From positions 889,321 to 953,320 of the forward strand of contig VFFE01006842.1 of assembly GCA_008921705.1 (NCBI GenBank): 64,000 nucleotides of DNA, written 5' to 3'. This stretch comes from Burhinus oedicnemus (taxonomy: Eukaryota; Chordata; Aves; Charadriiformes; Burhinidae). Position numbers and translations under genes: made by a program. Shown here one piece after another: positions 24,742 to 36,500 of this stretch. Numbering within the stretch: the first letter of the stretch is position 1; every line of letters begins with the position of its first letter. The notes beneath the pieces are model-generated. The model did not search any database and had not been told where the DNA came from. It saw only the letters and a program-made list of their open reading frames with translations.

Positions 24742-25020
24742 GGATCAAGTGCACCCTGAGCATGTCCATGAACGACACTAAGCTGAGTGGTGCAGTTGAT
24801 TCGCTTGAGGGAAGGGATGCCATCCAGAGTGACCTTGATGCACTTGAGGAGTGGGCCAATGTGAACCTCATGAAGTTCAATAAGGTCAAGTGCAGGGTCT
24901 TGCACCTGGATCAGGACAATCTCCTGTGTCAGTATGGACTGGGGGATGAACGGATTGAGAGCAGCCCTGATGAGGAGGACTTGGGGGTAATGGTGGGTGA
25001 AAAATTCAATGAGTCTGAGG
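24742..25020 (+). mobile_element. CR1 LINE fragment (reverse-transcriptase 3' region)
   Basis: A forward CR1 piece whose open frame (within 24690-25109) reads through the downstream part of the reverse transcriptase: 'NDTKLSGAVD' near 24772, 'MKFNKVKCRVLHL' near 24870, 'SPDEEDLGVMV' near 24970. It starts and stops abruptly and lacks the CR1 3' end, which is unusual because CR1 copies are normally cut only at the 5' side. The catalytic-site position has changed (the residues before DTKL read MN). It encodes no complete protein. Confidence 0.85.
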
Positions 25021-25974
25021 TCTTAAACAGTAGTCATCCTATACCAGATGTTGTTCGGTATATATACATGTATGAATTTCCATTTACAACCTTTCACACT
25101 CATTTATAGACTTCTCATGTTCCTATATGCTTCAAACAGGTACTAGGAAACCAACAAAAGGCTGAATTTTCATGATAAAGCCCGTATCTGTGACCCTGTG
25201 TGGAATTACTTTTTGGAGATTTTCCTACAGTAGAGCTGGAAATTGATGTTTGGCTTCCAGTATTTGAGTTTAAATTATCCTTCTTTTTCAAACAAAGTAT
25301 TTCCAGCACTTGATAATTCCACCTGACAACATGCATAAGGAGAGTATCATTTAGGCTCAGCAAGATTCAGAGGGAGACTAATGGGGGAGTAACACAGCAC
25401 AGTCTCTCATTCACGTACAATAAATTGCAGATCACAAGTAGTGTACAGGTTTGATACAAAGCACTTGAATTTCCTTCTCCATTTCCATTCTTAAGTATCT
25501 CTGCCTCTTCCTTGCCTTTCATCTGCACTCTCAATTCTTGCTGTAGAAGTTGTTAGATTTGTAGCAGCAAGCACTGGCTTTTGCTGTTAAGGAGTATTAA
25601 AAATAGGTTAAGCGTGAAAAGTTTGCTATTTTGAAAACACGCCTGTGGTAAATATTTGTAAGATGCATGGTAATAGGAGTGAAAATGCAGTAAAGACGTG
25701 CCCTGAGCCATGTGTCAAAAGGACAAGTTTATCTAGACCTGCCAGGATTTTTTAAAAAAGAAAGTATAGTTATGAAAATATGCTTTTTAATCATTTAGAT
25801 AAAAAAGGCTGTTGGGAAAAAATCTGAGGAGGGTTGAAAATGAATGTTGGTGACTACCTCTGAAGAAAAATGATGTGACTTAAATAAAAGGCAATTGTAG
25901 TATTTAAAACTGCTAGGTATGATTCCAAAAGGCAAATGTTTTAAATGAGGATTGAATAAACCCTGTCACTGATG
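25021..25974. other. Non-coding DNA, no gene seen
   Basis: No recognisable gene or repeat. One chance minus-strand frame lies at 25115-25363. Confidence 0.55.
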
Positions 25975-26330
25975 AGACACAGCCAACAGTACCCCAGAAA
26001 AGTGAGCAGAGCAGATCTGGTGATGGTAATCAGGGTCAACCAGAGTCTGGGGATCACCAGATAGATCTGTCGACATGAGGTAGGTCCAAGGTCAAACCGG
26101 GAACTCAGGTCAGCAAGGCAAGGTGTGGATCAGCGAGGTACCTGGGCAAGCGCAGCCCGAGAGGCATGGCTGACCTGATCCAGCACTGTGGATACCCTAA
26201 CCTGAGTGGAAAGCTGGACTGGCGGACCAGAGGCCAATGAACCAATGTCTGGGAATTTGGGAATCTGGGAATTCCTGTATCTGGAATGAATGAAACGAGA
26301 ATGGAACTCAAAAACTGCAGGGGGCAGAAA
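25975..26330. repeat. Unclassified GC-richer patch, probably an old repeat
   Basis: This stretch is richer in G, C and CpG than everything around it (tgtcgac, aaccggg, cagcgagg, aagcgcagcccgag, ggcgg). It contains loosely repeated phrases such as 'ggtcaaccagagtctggg' and 'ggtcaaaccgggaactcagg', and a small 'gggaat' series near 26250-26270. The style fits a degraded transposable element or a decayed tandem repeat, but I cannot name a family. A minus-strand frame of 68 codons has no recognisable domain. Confidence 0.35.
26312..26329 (+). promoter_or_regulatory. CTCF-like motif
   Basis: 'actgcagggggcagaa' matches 12 of 14 positions of the vertebrate CTCF core CCASYAGRKGGCRS by my alignment, including the whole AGGGGGCAG part. 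It lies at the edge of the GC-richer patch. Motif match alone does not show binding. Confidence 0.35.
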
Positions 26331-29228
26331 TCTCTTTTAACAACAGTTAAAATTATTTAAGTCTTCAATTCTGTAAATGACTCATAGGTCTGGTGGTCTT
26401 TGCTGTATATCCAAACGGCACCCAGAATCTTATTATGTTTCAGTTCACAATGTCTTTGTGACATTTCTAGGATGTTTTAAGTAAAAAGAAGAACAAGGGA
26501 AGTTGTGGATTATTAGCCTTTCTACACTGAATCAGAAACTGAAGGTTCTGCTGGAAAACATGATGGCTACATCTGAGCTGGTAAATAAAAGGGGCCAGCA
26601 ACTATTCTGTTGCTGAAACCAAGTGGTATGCCTTGCGTTGTGTCCATGTAAGTAAACCATTTTACCATAGCCAACAGAGACTCCTCAAACAGACTGCGTA
26701 TTGGGAGTGGTTCCTGGGTGACTTTGTCCTGTACTGGGGACAGAGGTTACCTAGGGGGCGTTGGCTTTAAATAGTCCAAAACTATGCCAGGAACTGAGCT
26801 AACAATTAAGCTGTGAAAATGAGTGTGTGACAGTGCTTGATCTCAGCTCCTGACCCTGTTATTTCCTAATATAAACATGTAAGCAATGGGAACATTACTT
26901 AACAATTAATTGAAAAATTATATTAAAAGTTTACATGTAGTGGGATGCACCTGGGTGACAGATACAGCTTACTGACTCACATTAGGGCCTGGAAAAATCT
27001 AGTGCAATGGAAAATTTTCTCTAAATCACTGCATCCCTCCCAGGTGTACAATACATAGAGACACCATTACTAATCCAGGCCAGACCCACCGTATTTTAAT
27101 GCATATGTCCTCTTAAAGGCTCCCTGGATACGATTTTTTCCACCCTTATTTTTCAGAAAGGAGAATGAAGCACAGATCATTAAAGAAGTACAAAATGCCA
27201 TATTCATATTGTTTCAATCTAAATGAAATGAGAAATAATCACTTAAATACCCTGGGGGTCTGGATCTAGGTCTGTTACTTGCAGTCACAAAAAGTCTCAC
27301 AGAATACAGTTGAGTATTTTTCTTTAGCTCTTAGTAAACTGTCTTGATTAGAATAAAGGATCATCTTTCACAAAGTAGGGAATGTCAAGCAAAAGGATTT
27401 TAGTATATTTATTGAGAATACTAATACCTAGATTCGCTTTATGTTTTCATTGTTTATATGATTTTGGTGAGCACACTGTTACTTGTTTTTTAGGTACTAA
27501 GTGAACAGTTAAAGTTACAATAAATGGGCATTTCAAAAGCCAATTACATTTTGAATAATTGCTCCAATCCATCTCATCAGGATTATTTCATTACATGCTT
27601 TGGCAAATGTCTAGCTGTTTTGTTACTGTTTTACACTTTTAAGTCTGAAAGTACTGGCCCAAGGATGTAGCCCTGAGTTTTCCAGGAGAGAAATTACCCC
27701 TTATTCACAGGCCCAGCAACTTAATATCACATGTAAGCACTTCTTAATAGGTACCTGAATTTATGGGAAGTGCTTATCCAGAAGCTACGGAAGACACTAT
27801 TGATCTTCCTCCCATTTGCTGTTAAAAACACAATTTGTTTGAACTCTTGTAGTCTTTCTGTTCTTGGATTTTTTGTTTCATTTTGTTTTTAATTATCTTC
27901 ATATTTTTTAGCACAGCTTTGTTCTACGTGTGCAGCCAGATGGGGCTCCCCAATTAAATTGTGTTGGTTTTTTTCCACTCATGCAAACCAGTCTATTTAC
28001 CTTGGCAAAGTAAAATATGTTTTCAATTTTAAAATTTATTTTACTATACATGTATATATACATATATATGTATAATATATTTATGCAAAATATATGAACA
28101 CATTTAGAATATATATACATAGATATCTATAACATACTTATATATATTGCACATACATATACAACTATACAGTTATTCCAAGCATATTCATGTATGTATT
28201 TTTTTCCTATGTAAAAGGAAAGACAGTCACAAGGGTTAGTAATCTTCCAATATTACATTTATACATTTATCCTGTGATAGTTAGGTCGTGCTGTTAACTG
28301 AGTATCTAAAAAAAGGTAAAACGTTTGTGGAAAGGTCTTTGTTTCCATTTTAGAAAGAGAACCTGGGGCTAGGTTAGAGGTACATAGGTCCTCACTGCAT
28401 GCACACAAAGGACGTTCAACCCTCGCCCTAAGCCTTACCCATCAATGCCAAATGGGGTATCTTATCTGGAAGATTTCCAAGGCTGCTTAGGGTTCTTAGC
28501 TGGAAGCCATCTTCGAATGGAAGTGAGGCACCTAGATCTGATCAAAGAGACCTTAGCAAAACACAGAGATGGAAATTGACATCAGGTCCCATTCCTATCA
28601 GATGATGAGATGGACTTGCCTTCACATGCAGACCTGAATCTACTCAATGTAAGCAGCTTGGAGAAGAACACTGCAGGTGACGTGTGTGTATATTTGGAGA
28701 CATAAGGATCAGCTATCCTAACTTGGACAGTCTATCCATGCTTTTTGATTTCATATGCCCTCTCTTGTTACTGGAGGAAAAGTTGAGAGGATGGAAATCT
28801 CTCACAATAGCGGCACTCCTTGCTTTTACCTATTGAACCTATTTTTCATCTCCAGAAGCATAAAAAAGAATATAGTCTTTCAGGCCAGAAACCACTTCCA
28901 ACTGTCCTTCATGGCCCTTATTGCTTCCTCCTCGTTGGTCCTGCAGTATGATAAGGAGCAGCTAAAGGGATCCAGCATCTTCACAGAAGATGATCAATTG
29001 TGGAAAGTGGGCAGAAACTGCTCTAGATGTAAGAAGAGTAAAAATAGATGTCGGGAAGGAGAGGACAATGATCTGACAGTCCTACAAGAAGTGTGGATTG
29101 AGAGCACTTGTCCGCAGGTAAATAAGGGAAACAAATGATATCAAGAGGAAGGACTAGCTGAGGGGAAGAGGAGAAAGGCACACTTGTACCCCGAAAACTC
29201 GGCTTACGCCCTCTGCACCTCATACCAC
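26331..29228. other. Non-coding DNA, no confirmed gene
   Basis: No recognisable gene. A weaker CTCF-like sequence ('acctagggggcgttgg') lies at 26749-26764. 27400-27640 is AT-rich single-copy-looking DNA. The 127-codon frame at 28755-29138 has a basic, cysteine-containing patch near residues 88-100 but no family I recognise, and it ends about 90 bases before a CR1 3' end. Confidence 0.5.
28037..28170. repeat. AT-rich (TA/TATG)n low-complexity tract
   Basis: About 130 bases made mostly of tatata, catata and gtata variants, with several short palindromes that could extrude as cruciforms. It is an imperfect dinucleotide microsatellite. Confidence 0.75.
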
Positions 29229-29430
29229 AATGAGAGTGATGAAACACTGGCTCAGGTTGCCAAGAGAGGTGGTAGATGCCCCATCCCTGGAAACATTCAA
29301 GGTCAGGTTGGAGGGGGCTCTGAGCAACCTGATCTAGTTGAAGATGTCCCTGCTCATTGCAGGTGGGTTGGACTAAATGACCTTTAAAATTCCCTTCCAA
29401 ACCAAACTATCTTATGGTTCAATGATTCTA
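29229..29430 (+). mobile_element. CR1 LINE, 3' end fragment
   Basis: A 5'-truncated forward CR1. It starts in the last part of ORF2 ('gaaacactggctcaggttgc', 'atccctggaaacattcaagg'). It continues through the 3' UTR ('gggttggactaaatgacctt', 'cccttccaaacc') and ends with a degraded 'ggttcaatgattcta' tail. It differs from the copies at 41931 and 52427 in the segment before the tail, so it is from another CR1 subfamily. Non-coding. Confidence 0.85.
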
Positions 29431-29771
29431 TACCACCTTCCTTAGTAAAGTCTCAGTACCTTATCCTAAGTTGCCACCTCCGCTTGAACCCCTCTGAAAT
29501 ATTGTTGATACCTCACAGACATCCAATTACCACCTTGAAATTTTTCTAAATGCCCATCCAGCCCACATTCTTCTAGACAGGCTGTTGAAGATCTGGCAGG
29601 ATGCTTAAGGGCATTTGTGATAGCACTACACTCCTATCTTTACACAACCAAATCAGTCTTTATGTTCCTGAGAAAGATGTCAACAAGAAGTGGTTCTGTA
29701 GCTGAAGGTAAGCAGAAGAAGCAGCACAATGGGAATATTGCACGCTGTTGGACATGAAGTGCATTTTCTAG

Positions 29772-29811
29772 AAGGTTAGTGGCACCAAGACAAGGTTAGT
29801 GGCACCAAGAC
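29772..29811 (+). repeat. Exact 20-base tandem duplication
   Basis: The unit 'aaggttagtggcaccaagac' occurs twice with no mismatch and no gap (29772-29791, 29792-29811). This is a typical recent slippage event. Confidence 0.9.
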
Positions 29812-31643
29812 AGTATTGGAAAATATACTTTACCTGAAATACAATCACAAGCATCCAAAGGCTTTTTAAAACGTGTCAGCACACATGTAATTAGGTGTTT
29901 CTGACACCCAGTATCACCTAATTTTTCAAGTCCAGTTTGACAGAAATCACTGGGCCAGCTTAGTGCTGGATTATTTATTCCTCCCATCTCACATAGGTCA
30001 GATGGCTGTGCTTTGTGGTCTTCTGTGTCAGAATACATTATATAAACCTAAATTAATGGTATCTGTTACCTCTCATCTGTATCTCAGGCTCCTAAAGTGC
30101 CCAAAGGAGGAGCGCCATTGCCCTAGCTTCCCTCTGTAGTCAATGGACAAGGGCAGTGACTTCTGGATGGTGACACAGAGTATCTGTGGCCTGAATTAGT
30201 TAAATGAGGTCAGTCCACACTTGACTAGTACTGCACTAAATCTATAAGAGCAATGCAAATTTCTGTCTATTTAAGGAGAAAGAACTATAACTTGTAAGTC
30301 AGTGCCTGAGGCAACTAGACACTTCTGGTGACTTCATTCCTTCCTCCAAAACTCAAATTCACACACAGGCACTTTTTTTCCTTTTCATTTTATGAGAAAT
30401 GAAGGTGGAAGTGCCATTTTACAGCAGATTATCAATGTTAGTATTTTGGCTGTAATTGGACAAATCTACAAATTCTCTTAGGTATTTTAAAATAATTACC
30501 AAAGATAGAGCCTGGAGATTTGTAGAGCTCAGTAAGCAGTAGTGGATTCACTTTTAATGTCTCTTGTGACTTTATGTGTTTAAAAAGCATATTCCAGATG
30601 CTAAGTTTTTATTAATGATTCCAGGCTTGGAACATTTGAAATAAGTGTAGAATAATAAAGTGTTTCATATGAAATATTCTATGACCTACTTTGTCTGTCC
30701 TCTTTGGTTATGAGCTAGTGGTAGTAGGAAATGGAAAAATAACACAAAAGACTCAGTGATTTAGATTTCCCAACTAAATAAAGTTAAATATTGTTCCTTT
30801 CTGTGTAGCAGAAAGAAAGTTGCATATTGTGTTTGAAATAGTGTATGAACATTTGCCACACTGTGGTAGGATGAGTTACACTTCAGGAGTATCTTTCACA
30901 GCTGGTTCATTGAAGAGTATTCATAGTATGAGCAAACTGTTCTCAGAAAGGTGCTATACCCCGATGGCTTGAGGGCTGCAATTCAGCTTATGTCACTTTT
31001 ATCCTTGCCTGTGACACTGTTCTTCTGTATGTTCAGGGTGAATCACCATGTGAAAAATCCATAAAGGCAAGCATTTTTTAAAATACCAAGACCTTTCCTG
31101 CTTTCTAAGATATGCAACATAAATAATTTTGTAATTTATATTTTACATATAGAAAAATGTGCATGTGCAGGATGTATTTATGAAATAGCAATAGTAAATA
31201 GTAATGATAGTAGTTGATGAGTCAAGAAAGGATTCATTGTAAGAGCAACTACTCAACTAGAAGAAAAGGTAACAAAATTAGGTCTCATAAAATCAATGGC
31301 ACTGTACCACACCATATTTGAAAACAATTTAGAGGAACTCCACAGGTGTAAAGATATTTACTTGATTTTAGAAAGATAGTGTTATGGCAAAACATTAACA
31401 GAAGTGATCAGTATGTAAGAGAAAGGAGTTAAAATATGAGTCCAAGATTTCTTTAACTGGGACATCTGATTGAAGACCTATAGATATATATATGTATATG
31501 TACACGTACATATTTGTTTATAGACATTCGTTTGCTCACAATGTCTCATTGATCTTCAGTGTTTCTGAGTGGTTCGTGTACTTTTGGATGAGTTTTGGCT
31601 GAAGGTCTATTTGAGCTTATGAAAGAAGGACCATAACGGTGAG

Positions 31644-31681
31644 GCAGAAGTTGTCAGGTAGCAGAAGTTGTCAGGTAGCAG
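31644..31681 (+). repeat. Exact 17-base tandem duplication
   Basis: 'gcagaagttgtcaggta' occurs twice in tandem (31644-31660, 31661-31677) and is followed by the first four bases of a third unit. Confidence 0.9.
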
Positions 31682-33445
31682 TCCCTTGCTCCCGAGTCCA
31701 GAAACCTTATATTTCTATAAAGTGTGGATTCTGCCACACAAGATTACTGGGGAACTTCTAGATCACACTGATATAACTCTTTTTCATGACCTTTTTGACA
31801 CTGATATTTTACTTTGTTTACCCATATCGCCACCTCCCAGTATAGCTCTTATGAAACAGATTGGAATAGAAAGGCCACTTAGAGATTTTGTGTCACTTGC
31901 ACTACAAACTTGTGCTTTTTAGCAGATGTCTGCTTCCCCTCATACTCCTCCTTCTCACCCACTTGGTTTGTGTATAAGGAAAATAATGAAAACAGAAAAT
32001 GTCATGATTAAATTTTCTTTTTCCAATCCACTGCTGTGCAAGGACAAAGCAATCTAATTCTTCCTTTCTTAAGCTCTGTATGGTCTTATTTCAAATCCAT
32101 TTCCACCCTTCTTAATTTCTTTGGAATTGTGAAATTATACTGGTAAAATTAAAGAAATTGAAGGGGTCATGAAGCTAATCAGGGCCCTGAGCCAGGGAAC
32201 CAAATGCTGGATTATATTGCTGTATCTTTGCCTTCCCAAGGGACCTCAGAGATGGCCCTGCATCTAGCTAGCTACGCTGAACAGCAAATATGTGCCTCTC
32301 AGGAAAATAATGGAATTAAGTGGCAAATTAGGAGCCTAAATGTGGTTAGTATAATAATATGACATACTTTGATGAAAATTGAAGAGGATGAAAGAATTGT
32401 TATAAGATGTACTTGTAGGCTGGAAAAAGCATTCTTCAGAAGCTTAATTTATCAAAAAATGTCTGTTTCACAGTTAAAGACTTAACTCATATTCTTGAGT
32501 TTATAATATATTAATGCGGCGATATCTTGTGTTTGGACCGTGAGGACATCACTGGGTTTAACTGCCAGTCAGCAGAAGAGTAGCAAAACCTCATAACTGA
32601 TAACCTGATCCCAGGGAAAGTGTACTAGGCAAAAATGTGGAAACTTGTGGGTGATTAACCACTGAAGCAAAATCCCAAGAGAATAACTGAATTATCCATG
32701 ATGTCTATAAAGTGCACAAGATGTTTTCCAGGTAGATGCATTTTAACAGAGCCAAGTTAACAGATCCAAGGATAACTAGCAGAAATGTAATTACTTTTTA
32801 TATGCAGGAGATCACGCAAAGCGATTAACTTATTTATTCCTATTCCATCTTCTCCTAGCTCTGTAACAAGAGATGTAGGTGACAAAAAGGAGACTTGAGC
32901 CAAACTGAAACTTTTGAAAAGTTAGCCTACGATTTAGGTTGTTTTTCTTGAAGAGAAAGAAAATTATTAACACACTCTTACCAATAAAAATAAACATCCA
33001 AAATTGATCAGAGAAAACAAACCTGAGAAATTTTAAAGAAAAAAAAAATTGGATGAACTATTATTCTTAGTAAATACAGCATATTTGTTATTTTTCTTCA
33101 AATCCACTGTGATAAATACAATCACTGAGCCTTTTATTCTTTAAAAAATCATCCTTTTCCAAAATTATTCATTGAGGCATTATTTTCAGTTCATTCAAAT
33201 CTGCCTGCAACATCCACTTCTCCCACAACCACATTAGAAATAAGACAAAAATGAAGTATTTTGTTTCTTGAGAGGTTTAGAAAAATATATAGCTGTATAA
33301 GGAAAACAACCAAAAGCAACTCTTGATTCAGCTGTACTGTGCATATACGTTTGCTTCTGCTTGTTTTAGAGTAGTCAATAGGAAATCAATAAGAATTTAG
33401 GGTTCTAAATAGAAGTTAAAAGCCCAGATAATTTCTTGAATCTTG

Positions 33446-33535
33446 GCCAAAAAGACTAAATGGCTTGTCAAAGATTGGCAGGAGACTCAGGGTCTAGATC
33501 CAGATCTTCTGGTACCTTCCACTTTACTGCAGGTA
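33446..33535 (-). mobile_element. Possible MIR SINE remnant
   Basis: 'ggcaggagactcagggtcta' followed by 'gatccagatcttctggtacc' has the layout of a reverse-strand MIR 5' half (the 'gcagagctgggattcgaacccagg' type region). The similarity is weak and read by eye only. Confidence 0.3.
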
Positions 33536-36500
33536 TAAGGCCATCAGTTTCCAGATGTTTTTTTCTGTGATGCTTGTCATCCCTAACAAAACAAAACTGC
33601 GTTTCAATTCTTCACTGCACTTCATGCAGAGGTAAGATGCGTGCATTTTGGGATGGGCTTTGCTCTGGCACTAGCAGATGCCTCATTTACGGTTGCTGTC
33701 AAAACAACCTGCTACTATTAATTGTTTGATCTTCCTTAGGAAAAGGCTAACAAAGCTCTTAGAAGTGTACGAAAAGAATTTAAATATATTAAAAGCCCTC
33801 AGATAGGTTGAACTTTAGGAAAGGTTGCAGAGTGAGAGAGACAACAGTCCCCAGAGGTGGTTTTTTTCAGATGATTTCATGGCAGTTGACGTCAGTGAGA
33901 CGCCTGCCAAGGCGAATGAGCTGCAACATTTGAACCATGTCATATACAAAAAAATGGGACTGTCACACAGGCCGCATGTCAGCCGGATGCCAAAGGTGCT
34001 GAATTTGACAGGATGTTGTCCACTTGATAACATCTAATTCTGTTGCAATTTATTGATTTTAATTTTCATTGCTTTCTTTCTAAAGATGGGTCTTTGTCTT
34101 TATAGACCCATGCCACAACAATCCTTGACCCAGAGCTTAAAACCCAAGTAGGAAAGAAAGTCAGAAGGTTGAAGGAAGGCAGATTCAAGGTGCAGGCTCT
34201 GCCTCTGCTTCTTTTCATGCCTTCTGTAGCATTCCTGGTCCAAATCTCTGAGTTCATCTCTGCGCAGCTTTCCCAGATCTCTCAGGAATCCTGTGGCTAG
34301 GAGCTGAAATGAACTTCTCAATTTTTATGTTTTTAATGTTTGCCTAATGCACTTGTGACCAACAGCACACCAAATTTAGGAAATTATAGCTCTGTGCAGC
34401 AGAAAGGATCTATGTGGAATGAAAGGAACAGAAACCGGACTTATCTGGAAACTTAAGGATCTCCCAAGATTCTGGGTATTCAAAGTGCCCCCCTTCACAC
34501 ACACACCCCCATCAGGTTTCAAGTGGAAAGGAGAGAAGGGAGAAGCTGCTGCATTTTCCACTGTTGCAGTGGTTTACAAGTCTATAGATTTATTTGCCAA
34601 ATGATTTGGAGGCATGCTTTTTAGCCAAGGCATTATCTGTGAAATATTTGCTTCGATTGTTGGCTTTTTGTCATTTATGCACTGCAGAGTCATACTCCCA
34701 AGCCACAAAATTGTAGTTTTAGTCCTTGATTAGACTACTGAAACTTCTAAAACAGAGGTATAATGAATAAATAATGCATATTGTCATACCTGGTATGACA
34801 TTGCAGATAAATACTGTTTAGTCCTAAAATATAGAAAAGTTTTGGTCTTCACACACTTCTTCACTAATTTGCTGTGATTAGTCAGATCCTTTTGGATAAC
34901 CCTGACTCCAGAGATTCAGATATATACTCAGAAAGTAGCATATTTTACTGTGATAGATTCCTTTTTTGCCTAATGCATAATATTCCTTCTACTAAGGACA
35001 AGAAGGGATTGAGAAAATCCCGAGATCCAAATTGAAACTATGAGTAGGACATTGGATAATGTTTAAGTTTGGAACTGGAATCCTCAAGATATTTGTTAAC
35101 AGCTAGGCTTAGGAATTTATTTTCAACATGTTTACATTCATTGCATGCATACCTTTAAAAATGTTCATGTCTGTGTTCATGCTGTCTGACATTGGACATA
35201 TATGGATGTGTAGGAATATATATTATTTGGCTAGTATCAAACAGATTTTTTTTTTTTTTACTCTTTAATTTCTTGGTAACAAAACCTAAAAATTTTAGTT
35301 TTAGATAAAAAAAAACCCAACAGGTGAAACCCACCACATAGTTACTGAGGTAGTAAAAATACTGAGAGGTGTGACATGCTGGTGTTATGTATATAAATGG
35401 GTTTCTGGTTTGAACATGAGAAACAACATAATTTCACATTAATTGTTATAAACTATTTCAAGATTTTTTTCCCAGACATAAGAAGTTTCTGCTCTTTGCA
35501 GAAACTAAAGAAAACTGCTCATTAATGCTGACAGCTTAATCACAGTTGTTGACCCACTTGTTTGGTTTAAGAAATGACAGTAGGCTTTGTTTATTGAGCC
35601 TCCACTTGCGTAATTACTGGGAAACAGGTGATTGAACCAATGGAAAAATAAACAGAATAATAATAACTTTTAAATGATATGATTACTCTCCACTGAAAAG
35701 GCAACATCTGAAGTAGAATCTCTTTCTAAAAGCACTTTAAATATGTAATTTCTTAGGTGTATTGCTTTAAAAACAAAAGAGCTGATATTCATAATTGTTC
35801 TCCGTGGCAGTATGAAATGTTCTCTTTTCTGCCTCTGAATTGCTGTAATTACCAACTGTGTTACTTAGTAGGCCCTACACATTGTTGAATTTCCATTTAT
35901 CTTAGCACATTAGCTATACTTTTTCCTCCTTTTCACTTTGCTTATTGTCTGTTTTGGCCTCTGTTCAGGGAAATATTCAAGCTTATGGGGTTCCACTGGG
36001 ACTTATGCCTGCATTTAAGTACTTCACTGAATCATGACGCTTTCCAGAATTAGGGTCTTTTTGCTCTCCCAACAAAATATCTTAAGCTAATGTGCAATGG
36101 ATTGGAGAAAGGACAAATAGAAGTGGAAGGAAAAGTGATCTCTCTGCATATGTAAGCATGTCCAACGTCTGGAAATGACCGTGAGAATAAAGACCAGATA
36201 AAAGAGAATGCTGCCAGTCAATGAGAAGCTTAAGGAAGAACCTGAAAGATGGTAACAGCTGAAATCAAGATTTCTAGTTAGTTATGTGTTTGAAAAGACT
36301 ACTTCAGAATAGATTAGAATAGATTAAGAAAAATAAATAGGAAAAGAAAGAAGTAAAAATAGCATTTTCAGCCTCTCACTGCAGCTTTTCCTTATTTGAA
36401 AGACTCTGGAATCAATTTATCTAAGTCATAGGAGTCCATCAGAAACTACTGAAAACCCAGAGCTCATTTAATGTAAAAAAGATGAGAAGTCCTTGGAATG

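Larger units (their letters stand above)
29431..33445. other. Non-coding DNA, no gene seen
   Basis: 4 kb with no recognisable gene. It contains two recent tandem duplications, listed separately. The frames at 29796-30038 (-) and 31668-31922 (+) have no domain. Confidence 0.55.

Noticed and set aside
24690..25109. 139-codon frame as a host gene
   Set aside because: Its core is CR1 reverse-transcriptase sequence, truncated at both ends and flanked by unrelated DNA.
28755..29138. 127-codon frame with a basic cysteine-containing patch (zinc-cluster-like)
   Set aside because: Cysteine spacing does not complete a known zinc-binding pattern, there is no splice or conservation evidence, and the composition is that of translated non-coding DNA.
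29772..29811. Target-site duplication of a mobile element
   Set aside because: The two 20-base copies are directly adjacent with nothing between them, so this is a tandem slippage duplication.
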